Shown here: positions 25,020-36,600 of the stretch, in pieces
How the letters are laid out: each line of letters starts with the position of its first letter
Position numbering within the stretch: position 1 is the first letter of the stretch
Assembly (NCBI GenBank): GCA_947561715.1
Contig: OX387200.1
Location: 13,270,501-13,334,500, forward strand
Reading direction: 5' to 3'
Length of the DNA: 64,000 bases
From: Ascidia mentula
Lineage: Eukaryota; Chordata; Ascidiacea; Phlebobranchia; Ascidiidae
Notes under the pieces: model-generated
Seen by the model: the letters and a program-made list of their open reading frames with translations, nothing else
Told to the model about the DNA's origin: nothing
Databases searched by the model: none
Made by a program: the position numbers and the translations under genes

Positions 25020-26542
25020 ATGCTACCAATTGGAAATTCTGTATTTACAAAATCTTTCAAAACAATGTTAAGTCAACATTGTTTCTCATGTAATGCAAGC
25101 AAAATTCTCAAGCAATATCATCAGTGCCATCGTCAATTCACAAGTCTGAAACAGAAAAATCACTTGTGTTTTACAAACAGCAAAAGTTCTATGGTATCAG
25201 TTCGGTATTCCAGTCAAGAGTCAAATTGCGATTTGCCCAATATCAACCAAAACATGAAAGACAAAGTGTTGTTGGAAAAACTTAAGCCCAAGGATGGTAA
25301 CCAACTTGACCAAGGAAAAATAAAAAGTAATGTTGATTAGCATAAAATAGTGCTGCTGTTATGTCACATTAAAAAATTAGCAGCCATTTTTAAAATTTGA
25401 AATTTCTGATTCCAGTAAAGCAATGGTTCCCACCCGGGGATAAATTTACCCCTTGGTTGTAAATTTAATTTACCTGTTGTTAGCCTCAAATTTGCAAACT
25501 TTCACTGTACGCCGTTTAGTTTTTGAATGGTTAGGTTTTTGAAAAACCATTCGTTATGTTTACATTATTTCTTTGCTTCGCTGCAGTGTTTTTAGGTTTG
25601 ATAAAAATTAATTCAGGTTTGTATTTCATGTTAAAACAGGAGGGAGTAAAATTAATCTTCAAAGGCTGCCAGAGTGCATATTGAAGAAAAAAGTTGGGAA
25701 TCTTTTGCTCTAAAGCAAATGGTTACTCTAAATATCCATTGTGGGCTTTGTGCCTAAGAAACAACACTAACCCTCTCCCTGCTAAAATGCTTCTAGCATT
25801 GAAATAATAGGTTTTTCCACAATGTTTTTTATGGAAGCAACCAAATGTTTTGCAGTTTTCAACCACACTGTTATAAAAATACTGTTTTTAGTTGTTTTAT
25901 CACTTGATGATGTTCATGAACTGTTACAAGAACTAAATGGTCAGGATGTTGCTGTTTTGGAACTATCAAAGAAACTTAATTATGTGGACTACTTTGTCAT
26001 TGTGACTGCAAAGTCTCCAAGGCATTTAGTGGTCTGTGATAACACAATTGGTTTAAACAACAAATATATTTTATAATGAGCCCGTTTAAACTTTTTGTTA
26101 AAACTGTTTGTTGTTGCAGCATATGTCCCAAACGTTAAATCAGTTGTACAAGTCAAAAAAGGGTATTGAGGATCCATTTCTGTATATTGAGGGTAAAAAA
26201 GACAGTCAAAGTTGGCAATGCATTGACATGGGGCATATTGTAGTTCATTTCATGTTACCAAACACACGGAAAAGGTTGTTTTTTTCTAAATCTGTTTTAC
26301 ATTTTGCCAAAATAAAGGTCTGTTACAGATATCAGCTGGAAAAAATATGGCTTTTGGGCCCCGAATATGACGACCTTTGGCATGAGACACCAGAGGAAAC
26401 GGATCCATTTTCAATTCTTGAAATGGATGAGATTTCTGAAGATGAAGATGAAAAACATTATATTGCTCCTTGGGAAATATCATATGGACCATCGCGACCA
26501 AGGGTTCAGGATAATTTTGATGAAGACGATTATGTGATTTAA
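25020..26542 (+). CDS. MALSU1: MALSU1, mitochondrial ribosomal silencing/assembly factor
   Basis: Four exons: 25020-25326, 25892-26028, 26120-26274, 26329-26542 (270 aa). It is an RsfS/Iojap (DUF143) family protein that binds the mitochondrial large ribosomal subunit during assembly. Residues 1-60 are basic, Ser-rich and without acidic residues, as for a mitochondrial import signal. The RsfS domain (about 105-220) reads DVHELLQELNGQDVAVLELS, DYFVIVTAKSPRHL, DSQSWQCIDMGHIVVHFMLP and YQLEKIWLLGPEYDDLW. The tail is strongly acidic (EISEDEDEK, DNFDEDDYVI). Exon 2 must end at CATTTA before GTGGTC (a weak donor) to give SPRHL-HMSQ. Reading through it would truncate the protein. The start ATG follows an acceptor (ACTGCAG) by 10 nt. 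Same strand as LAGE3, 534 bp downstream. Confidence 0.9.
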
Positions 26543-27006
26543 TGTGCGGTATCACTAAATGTTTTTATTTCACAAATTCATCACATGTTTTTGAGTTGAC
26601 TTACAAATGTATTGTTAAGCAATCATTTGTCGTGGGTTAGTCATAGTTTCTATTGTTGCATGCGAATTAAATGTATCTTGACGATCGCCAACCAGTAGTC
26701 GATTTGTAATAATAAGCCCAACATATACCTTTATAAGAAACCACTCTCGTGAAGGTTTTTTGTGCAATAACATCTAAATCAACAGGAAAAAAGCAGTGTT
26801 TTTGCGACTCTAATGTGCTACACAAAATGTGTTCCGACAAAGATTTTTGTGAAAACTTCTTTGCTGCTTTATAGAGCAAAGTGGGTCTTTGCTGCACGTT
26901 TATGTGAATATTTCATTTATGCCAAATTGAACTTTTACACCAACAATTGTTTGCAGTGACGTTCCCAGAACGTGTGCAAAAAATAAACTCTCTGTTTAGA
27001 TCAAAA

Positions 27007-27073
27007 AGACGCTAGTCGACAAGACTTTGATGTTTTGTCAACTGGAAAAAACGTTTTGTCGACTTGCGTCTTT
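27007..27073. mobile_element. Miniature palindrome sharing the ends of the 4.5-kb element
   Basis: Starts AGACGCTAGTCGACAAGACT and ends GTTTTGTCGACTTGCGTCT, an imperfect inverted repeat with a central TTTTGTCAACTGG. The same strings (GAGACGCTAGTCGACAAAAC, CCAGTCGACAAAACTTTG) form the outermost bases of the inverted-repeat element at 42720-47211. It is probably a tip-only derivative or excision footprint of that family. Confidence 0.5.
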
Positions 27074-27645
27074 GGTAGTCATTTCTTGCGCCGGATCCGG
27101 GTACTCGGACCCGGCCGGATAATACACTTAATTTTACCGGATACTTGGGAAAGCATTTTTGTCCTAAAAACGGACAAACATTTCTCAAATTGCTCGTTTT
27201 GGGACCCAGTCTGTTAGACTCGCTGACTTACGATTTTTCTGTTGTTTGTGATTAAGGTTTTTCGTGACGTGTTATACCATATAATTTAATGCCCACGTTT
27301 ATTTGTTCCACTCATGACAAGCTAACCTTAACATAGTATTCTGTTTGGCAATCAAACATTTTTGCCATACCGATAAAATACACGAATCGGTAAGCTCATT
27401 TATAACACCAAGGCGGATCTTTTTGCCCCCAGGATCTTGCACTAGATTAGCGGTGTTGTCCAATATATTCGCAAAATTGTTGTATGGTTTCGGCAAAGTT
27501 GATGCAGTTTCTTGACTCGTTATAGCCAGGATTGTCATTGAAGTTAAACCAGAAATATGGATGACTGACAAAGAAGTTTTCGAAACTTTAATAACCTATG
27601 GTTTGCTGGTTAAGATGGTGAGTGTGAAGAGTTGTATATGGTTAC

Positions 27646-27755
27646 TTACTCCTTTTCCAAAACCTTAGCTTTGTCGAAGGCAATCCGATGACCTTTTAAG
27701 GCAGCATGCTTGGCCAACGCTGTCTTACTTCCGTAGAGAAGGGTTGGGGCCAACA
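27646..27755 (-). pseudogene. Penelope-like GIY-YIG endonuclease tail fragment
   Basis: On the minus strand a 33-codon frame reads ...LLYGSKTALAKHAALKGH then RIAFDKAKVLEKE and stops at 27648-27646. The S.ALA.HA...GH.I.FD.AKVL..E pattern is that of the C-terminal part of GIY-YIG endonuclease domains in Penelope-like retroelements. Nothing upstream restores the reverse transcriptase, so this is a short relic. Similarity is by eye only. Confidence 0.35.
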
Positions 27756-28139
27756 TTAAATTGCAAATTGGATGAAGTTTTTGTGATTTTTTCGCAAAAC
27801 CAACTTACATTTTTTGCAGCCTATTCAGCTCAAAATAATGTTCGGCCAGGGAGGAACTTTAGGACTGCAGCGTACCAATAGGATTCCCAGTCGCTGCTTT
27901 GCTGAAGCTAAAGTCTGTTTGCGTGTTCTTGCTGATATAGACTACTGAATTAAAAGCTCCGTGAACAGACTTCTTTATTAATGGAAACACACGATTGCAA
28001 TTACCAGGTGGCTTAAGTTTAACTTGTTTCAAGCGCGTTTAACACGTGACTGAATTGCAGCGAATTTAACTATTAAAAGAACGTGCGAACGTTTACAGCG
28101 CGATGGCAAGAATAACGACAGGCCGATAGAATACGAAAA

Positions 28140-28440
28140 AAAAATAATGGTTTAGCCACCCCCCTAGGGCCATTTGCCCCCCTGGTTACTCAGTATTTTG
28201 GTTAAAAGAGCAACAAAAAATGGAACTGGATTTTGCAGAAAAATGAATCGTTCAACTACACACTCATTTGCATTTTTTGTAAGTTCCAACTCTTCTCTAT
28301 GCGATGGCATCAAATTTAGTTGCTGAAAAAGTGTCAAAGCCCTCCCCCAAGGGCTGGGTATGCCTCCCTGTTGGCCATATGATCTTCCAGGAGGCCCAAC
28401 AAGTCCTTGCTCTGTACAGTCTCATCCAGGAGCAATTTTT
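28140..28440. repeat. SINE-like dispersed repeat, copy 2
   Basis: Shares CCCCCTGTTGG, AAATGAATC-ACAC-TC-ATTTTT and the same order of blocks with the stretch at 545-850, at considerable divergence. No coding potential. Confidence 0.35.
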
Positions 28441-29427
28441 TTTTTAACTTCGTAGAATTTTAGGTCCCTATGTAAGTCACAAGACCCATCAACGGTCATT
28501 GGGAAACAAGCGGAACAGTCGCTAGATGCATTACAGCCGAGGGCCTTGAACACAGGATTTCTCCAATCTAATACCCATATAGGTCCTTAAAGCAACTATC
28601 CTGCAATTAATTTTGACCTGAATGCGTAGACAAGAGGCGGGCCTAACATAAAATCACAAATTAAGGTATACTTCTGTGATTCAATTCTGAGCTATTTACA
28701 CTTGAGCATTTTGGTGCTTTTTCAACTAATTTTTTCACAGCACGCAGCACCAAATGACAAGCTGTATGAGAAGGGAAAAAAATGCGCTAAAACTGCACCA
28801 GACACGCTGTAAATCGCTCTGGCAACAGAACGTGACACCCTGCTCATCCAACCATAAATTTGACCCCATTGCATCACCGGTTGCCTTGTGACATCATTGA
28901 GTTTCTGTATGACAGAGGATTAAAACTTTTTTAATAAAAATAGCCTACTGATATGCGGTCTGTAGTATTTCAAGTTAAATTTATAAACAAAAATAACAGG
29001 TAGTGGCCCTAGTGGCCCTACCACTTTACACCTAATCATTAAAATTCGCACAGATTTATGTTTTATATAGACTTATACGTGGATCAAGTTTCGAAAAAAC
29101 CTTGTGACCCGGTAGTATTTTCCGGATTTGATTGAGAACTATCCGGATCCGACCGGGCCGGATAATTTGGAACTGGGAACATCTTTTGTGTTTATCTTAA
29201 TTGTTTTCTGATATTATATACAAAGAGACTTGTGGCGTAAGATTATGAAGGTTTGTAAAAAGACGCTAAGAGAAACCAACGTAATGAAATAATAAAGCCA
29301 CAATACTGCGAATTATAATTTTAAAATTGGCATACTTGAGGCAATCAGAGGATGAGAAAATTAATTAGCCTATGTTTTGTAGCGAGACTTTAATGCCAGC
29401 AAACACTTTTGTTTGTTGGTTTTGCCA

Positions 29428-29480
29428 GGATATTCTGGATTAGAATTCCGGTGTGGTCAAAAAAATAGTCGTTCCAAGTA
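29428..29480. repeat. B-box-like repeat fragment
   Basis: GGATATTCTGGATTAGAATTCCGGTGTGGTC followed by a run of A and AGTCGTT is shared with about 55,307-55,352 (GGATATCCTGGGTTAGAATCACG). The block resembles a tRNA T-arm/B box (GGTTCGAATCC). It is probably the head of an old SINE. Confidence 0.35.
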
Positions 29481-29814
29481 GATTGAGTATAGACCGCATA
29501 TCTGTATTTCTATTAAAATAAGTTTTGCCGGGAGGAAATTCCAACTTAATTACATCTATCAAGAGGATGTAACTTACATAATAAAGCAATCCATGATTTA
29601 TTTAAAGTCAATTTTTATGTTTGAAAAGTAATCACGAATTATTTCGCTACTTTTGCGGTTTATATACAACACAAGACTTTGCGGAATAGTAATAAGGTCA
29701 GTTTTTTTGGGCGATCAACCCCTGTGGTTTGGTGCTATAATTGGACATTCTGTCTAGAAATTAAGAAAACTTGTTAATGCTGTTGCATATCTGAATTTTA
29801 TTTTCAATTTAAAA

Positions 29815-30480
29815 GTATACTTGATCAGGTAATTACGTCACAATTAGGTACACAAGTTGACAAGAACTTTACAAATCATGTCTGCTTGTCAATTTATCAG
29901 TAGTTTTTCAATTTGTACGTGTAAGTTATAGCCTATATCAGTCACATTTAATGAAAATGCAGTACATTTTTGGTTGTTTCTATATTCAAGTACGTAGCGT
30001 ATTTTTGGATAGGCCAATAATGATTTTGCCCAACGTTAAAAAATTAGGCCATATTTTTGTAATCTTATGTCGTCCGCGATACTCCGGGCACCATGGCAAG
30101 AAAAAACACTTTTTAAGGTTTAGGCAAAATTATCAGGTCATAGAAGATAAAAAGACGCTGGATGAAATAATCGAATTTTGGCAGTAAAAAAAAACTCCAA
30201 AGACAAAATTGTGTTTGTTGGCCCGAAAATCTAAGATATCCGTGCTGCCGTATGTAGTAAACGAGTTATCCAAAGCGTTGGAAAGTCCTGTACATGTGGA
30301 AGGGTCGAAACGGCAAGCGGCCACGCAATGATTCTAGAAAGCTCAAATGATATTTTATGAGCTAATGCCCCAATGCTGATATTGGGGCTACTTTAACTTC
30401 AGTTATTTGTTAAATGAACAAAAAATCGTATGTTTTCGTTACTACCCGAGCTACCCCTCGTCACATCCGATGTTACCCCG
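29815..30480 (+). repeat. Degraded copy of the 897-bp TA-MITE
   Basis: Colinear with 41,665-42,530: shared blocks include TACGTCACAATTAGGTA, CAATTTATCAGT, TTTTTCAATT, GGATAGGCCAAT-ATGATTTTG, CATGGCAAGAAAAAA, GGCAGTAA, GATATCCGTGCTGCCGTA, GTGGAAGGGTCGAAACG and GCTAATGCCCCAATGCTGATATTG. Both termini are eroded. A small open frame at 29951-30187 is accidental. Confidence 0.75.
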
Positions 30481-30617
30481 TGCATAATGCGATGGTGACA
30501 CAATGTGGTAGTTTTTCCGTATATAGCTGAATCCCTACGTGTTTTGGTACTACAGTTCCTTCTCTGTGCGATTGCCAACTTCAAAACAGTAGCAACGTTG
30601 CAATGGGTTTTGTTGCA

Positions 30618-33600
30618 TTAGGAATATGTTAACAAGTAGGAAGGGTAAACGCTGGCATCTTTGTACACAACGAATATTTTTGGATTGTTCATAGAGTCAA
30701 CTGTGCTATCATAGGGAGTATGATCTGCTTGTAATGGTGTTGTTTTCATTGAACTATTTCCTCCACAATATTTTCCAGTTACTACATCAGCGAGAAATAT
30801 TCTTTTGTGATTACGTTCATCTGGCATGGCATACTTTCCTTGACTGGAAAAATGAGCATCCATGGCAAAGTACACACCACCACCATAATATGTGGCTAAA
30901 ATGGTAGTTTGTAGATAAATATTGTATAAGTTCAAAAAATGTCAATTGAGTTTGATAATTCCTACCATTTTTGCCAGCATAGCTGCGATCAAACCCATTT
31001 TTACATATCTTTTGAGATGTTTCTTTGTCAGTCCCATGAAACAATTCTCTTGTGATTGGTAGACTTTGGTTTTTCAACCTTAATTTTACTTCATTTTTCT
31101 GCACTTGAAACTGTTTGTATAATGCTGAGTTTTGAATTCTTTCCAACTAAATACAGAGTAAAATACACAAAACTGTATGAATGTCAAATACTTTTTCAAA
31201 CCTGAATTGGATGACCATACGATGAAGATTTAAATTTTTCAAGAACAGTTTTGTACTCGGGTGTGTTCTTTAATATTGTTACAAGTTTTAAAGATTCACC
31301 TCCCATGTCATCCCAATGAACAGGAAGGCCTGCAACACATGTTTAGCTGAATTAACAAATATGTTTCATTTTTAGTCACTACATGGAAACAATTTTATGC
31401 ATTTCACCATGTTCTGCATCCTTTAACAATCTTTGAACCTGAACAAATGCATTGGTGTCTAGTCGTTTGCCTTCCAATTCTTTGGTATTCACACAATATT
31501 CAATGTTGATGCCGCAAGAGAAGATGTAAAATGTAAGGATGTGAGATTGTTTGTTCTAAAATATTAATTTACTCATTAGACTGAAAAATGCTGGAAAACA
31601 GGTACCTGGTAATTTTGTTCCAAATTGCGGTTAATCAGGATAGGAAATTTTTTATATTTTCGACAAGTGTTGTCAAAGTATTTCCATGTTACAATTTCAG
31701 AACACATTACAGCACTTTTAATTTCCACCACAAATTTGTCCAGTTCTTTGCAGGCAGTCACCACCTTTTCTCTGCTGCCTCTCACAACATACATTCTAAA
31801 CAATGCACTGGGTTGTACACTTCTCAAAAATACACTTACTGCAAGCAGTAATTATAACATATTTTTTAAAAACCTTTTTTTAATATAAACAACATAAGGT
31901 TTAGTTTAAATAAAACTTTTGAGAAATAGAACTGTAGTTATGTCAGTAAAATACGATACACAAAAAAGCTGTGAATTAATCATAGACATATTTTGTCAGA
32001 TTTCCAAGACATTAAAGAATGCATAGAACTTTAGAAATAAAAATGCTGTAGTTAACATTGACATTTTATTAGACTTTTTAACAGAAACTAATGTTAGCAT
32101 ATGGTTTTGCCAATATGTCCTACAAACATGACAATTTTGAAAGCATTTTTACTGTAGAAAACCTCATAATAATTCTGGTGACAAATATTTTATAGCCAGA
32201 GATCAATATCACTTGTGTACTTTTTCTGTTTTGTTATCTTTACAGAATGCCTCAACATTACATCCAGTAGAAAATTGTTTTCCAAAGTTTCTATTTCACT
32301 TCCAGTTTCACTGTCATCTGTGTCAATTTGGTCCATGTGAATTTCGTGCTCCTCTTCTTTTATAACATTACCCATTTCCTCCCAAACCTAAATAAATAAG
32401 GTAATATTTAAATTAATTTACTCATTACAAAAAACATATACATACTTCACTAATATTTTGCTGTCTTGGCAAACATAAAGTAACTTGAATTGGTTCTGGA
32501 AGTGTAATGCTTTCAAGGCTTGGCAATGAAAATTTTCTCTTGCAACTATCTTTATATTAAATGAAGTTTTTAAATGTTATTTATCATTAACACACAGATA
32601 TACTTTGAAGTGGGAACATGAAACTTGAAGATTGTGGTTTAAGAAGTTCTTGCCAAAATACTGGAGCCATACTGTTTTGATATACATATATTACAATATT
32701 TTTTAAATACTGCTGATTGGACTGTCCAAACTGTTTAATACTTAAACAAATGTGTTTGGCAACATCATCAGCACTTAAACCTATCTTTCCTGTCAAAAGA
32801 ATAATTACTTTATTTACATCAACAATTTTTTATTTGAAGTTACACCCATCACATGGGTATACATATTGCACCTGTTCCTATTGCGGGGATTGCTAATGAG
32901 TTAAGTTTTAGCTCCTCAGCAAGTTGCCAAATTTCCTGCAAGGTATTTGGTAGCTTAGCTGAATCTCGAGGAGTATCAACATGAAAAATGTAATCACAAT
33001 ACAATTCACCAGCCTTAGTGACTTGACAGTGTATTGTCTCTGTGATTATGTTTCTGTTTTGTAATGCATGTTCTATTTCAGGTCCACCAAAAAGTATTAT
33101 TGACTGCCCCACATCACCTAAACAAAAAGTATTATTGACTGCCCCACATCACCTAAACAAAAAGTATCAAAACGCTTATTTAATTATCTAACCTGCCATT
33201 GAAAAATTGCTTGTACTGTTTACCAAACCATCACATGTTGTTAATGCAATATTCCCATGTTCAATACAAACATTGATGGGTTCGACTGATTTTGCTTGAC
33301 TGCGATCAATGACCTAAATTATATCAAAATACATAAAGAAAAGCAAAACCTTTGCAAATTGTTAGGCATCTGACATTTTCAACCAAACCATGTTGAAGTT
33401 TCTCCACATATTTCAGCTTGTGAAGAAGATTAATCCATATTGAAATAATACCAACTTTTCTAACTTCCACCAAAACTACCTAAACAATATATAGGTATAA
33501 AACATGTATGGAAAATAAAGTGGTAAACATGCCTTCTTTAATTCACTTTTGCTCTTGACAAAATGTAATATGGTGTGAAGAATCACAGATAGACAAATAT

Positions 33601-36600
33601 CAGGTTTTCCACCACCATCCCCACAACTAATTGCTGGGATGGCAATCGATGTTATAGAATGTTTTTTAGCTTCATTCAAACAGCTAATCACACAATTTTG
33701 TAGATCTGCTGTGTGGGATCTTGATTTCAATTTCCAACTAAATAAATCAATACTTTAAAAAGGCATCTCAGAATAAAATCTATATTGTAACAACTAGAAT
33801 AAATTTACTTGGGCCCAACAGTATGAATTATTTTTTTGCAGTTAAGGTTTCCTGAGTTAGTGGTTATTGCACTTCCTATTGGCAGCTTTCCAATTTTTTG
33901 TGAACATTCTTGAATCTCTTTGAGCAAACTTGTGCCACCTATTTTAGTAGTAAGGTGTTTTAGCTAAACAACATTATCACAAAATAGCACAATATTTATA
34001 AAAGTTACATTACAACAATAAAAAATTACTTTTCAGCTACTTTACCCATTTTTAAAATGCATCCAGAAATTCCTGACTTGTTAATTTGCAGTTGTTTGTT
34101 TGTAGTGTGAACTATTGCCTCACACTTACTTTTTGTAATATCTTGCACACATGCTGTTATCTCAACACCACAAAATTGAATTGCTTTGTGTGTTGTAAAT
34201 ACACCTGACTATTAACAAAGTTCTTTGATTTTTTATTCTAAAAACCTAATTACTATATGAATAAACTTAATTCTACCACAGAGAAGTTGTGACAAAAAAA
34301 ACATCAAATACAGTAAAATATTCAGAATTTTTACTTACAGGTTGTTGAAATGAGGACAATTTGTGCAGACATGCTGAAAACTCTTGAATAACTGCAGCAT
34401 CGTTAATCTCAACAAAATCAATCTAAAATATGGACATATCCAAAACATTTATGAGCCCACAGCGCTTGAAAGAAATTTACCCTTTCCAACTTTGAATCAG
34501 TGTGTGATTGAAGATATTTTGCAGTGGTATCAACAATAATTGGAACACACGTTTGTGCTTTTCCACCAAACACACCACAACTGATGGCAGGAAAAGCAAT
34601 TGACTTAAACGCATTTTGATCAGCTTCAGAAAGAACATTATTAACACAAAGTGTCAAAATATTTTTGCTTTCTTCTGCTGATGTGGAGGTCCACCTACAT
34701 ATACAGGTTACATTACAAAGCATTAAGCTTTGGAAAACATATCATGCCTTGGTCCAACTACATGTATAATTCCATTCATTTGAAGGTTTCCTGCTGATGT
34801 CGTTGCTGTTTCACCTGGAAGAAACTTGCGCTTGCGTAGCTTCAGACATTTATTCATTTTACTTTGCAAGTTTGTTCCATCTTTTAAAAAACGTTAATTC
34901 ATTGTTTACAAATTAAACATTCCCTTTCAATGTTGAGTTCTAAGCATGTTACCTTTTTTCAAAATGCATCCAGAAATTCCACCACCAAGTAATTGCAAAT
35001 CTTCATTTGATGTGTTTACAATGCATTCACAAGTAGTGTTTAAAATGTTGTCTTGAATTAAGCGTAACTGTACATTTGTTTCAGGCAACAGTACACTAAC
35101 TAGTTCCTTTAAAAAATGTTCCTTTGTTATACTTAAACTAACATAAATTAAACATTTCAAGCAAACATACCTCGTTTTCTGTAGATAATGGTCTCTTAAC
35201 AACCAGACTTTTGATTCTTACAGCACATTTGCATTTGTCTGCAGTTGTTTGAATTGCACTTCTGATTTGTTGTTTTTGAATACATTCATCTTCTATATTA
35301 TAAGCCTTACACTGAAGTGTTTTAAATTTCCCTTTGAACCATAGTAATGCTGTAATATTAAAAGATACAAACTAGCCTTTTTTTAAAAAATGTGTTGTAA
35401 ACAAATACCTTTCTGCACATCTTTATTTTTTCCTTTTACAATTATCTCACTGTCCTGATCTTCTGTAATAAAGTAAGAAACCTCTAGCTGTTTACATGCC
35501 TCTTTGACCTCTTTTTGCATATACATCTTGATGTACTGTACAACTACAGTCTCTTTTTCAACATTAACTTCAACTGTTTTGTTTTCGGTGATGTTGTCTT
35601 GTATATTATTGTATTCCACTTGAATGACATCACTAAAACCAATGACAGTCATGTGACTTTTCTGCAAAAAAATTAGGTGTATGAACAGTAAGTAATTATA
35701 AGGGTTTTTTTTCGCAGCCAAAAAACTTACATGGCTATCAACCCTAACTAATCCAGTTTTAGAAATTTTTTCAAGAAAATACTTCCACTCCAACGATTTC
35801 AAATACTTGACATCATTTTTGTCAATATTTATGTTCAAATGTTTAATATCATTTTGTATAATGTGAAAAGCACGTTCAAATTCACTTTGTTTGTTGAAGT
35901 ACACCAATACATCAGGTGGCATCACTTGAAATGCCACTGTTTATAGAAGGATATATTTCAATTTTTAAATATCAGAAAGACATTTGGAATATTAGACAAA
36001 TAATTGTATTGTTATATCTAGAAATGTCAATTAAAGTGCGAATGTGCATTAATATTGGGAAGTATGTTCGCAGTGTCATGACAAAAGTCATTTACCTTTT
36101 ACATTATTTTTAACAAGTTTTTGTTGAACTTTCCGTTGAACAAAATCACTGTTGTGTGCCAAATCATTTGCTTGCGAAACTAGGAATTTCACCCAAAACT
36201 GCGAAGGTGGTAGTTTTTTTCTTTTTATTTTCTGTGGAAATAGTTTTGAATACCATTACATTGGACCAAGCTTGCTTTATTCCTAGCAATGTGAAGTAGC
36301 ACAAAGGGTATATGTCATTTTTCAGCCAATTTAAAAAATATTGGATATACCAAAAGAAAAGCCTTACCTTAATTTCAATGTTAATATCGTATTTTGCAGC
36401 ATTCAGGTAAATTTGTCCACCCTGCATTTTAATGATTCCTGTAAAATCGGTTTTGGAATGCGAAATTTTGACTTCTGAATGCTTTAAAGCCATGCGTGAA
36501 ATAACACCACAAAGGCACAGTGCACTGTAAAGTAACGCCATTGTTGCTATCAAAATAACAAAAAAGCCAAAATGTGCTTAAGTTTGTACCGGAGAACGGG

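Larger units (their letters stand above)
26543..30617. other. 4-kb repeat-rich spacer
   Basis: It holds a small palindromic element (27007-27073), a Penelope-like coding relic (27646-27755), a second SINE-like copy (28140-28440), a tRNA-like B-box repeat (~29428-29480) and a degraded copy of the TA-MITE (29815-30480). A GC-rich CCGGAT motif block is present in the same orientation at ~27,090-27,125 and ~29,105-29,170. No host gene is supported. Confidence 0.5.

Noticed and set aside
27558..27619. Possible first exon MTDKEVFETLITYGLLVKM with GTGAGT donor
   Set aside because: No following exon could be joined, and it lies among repeats.
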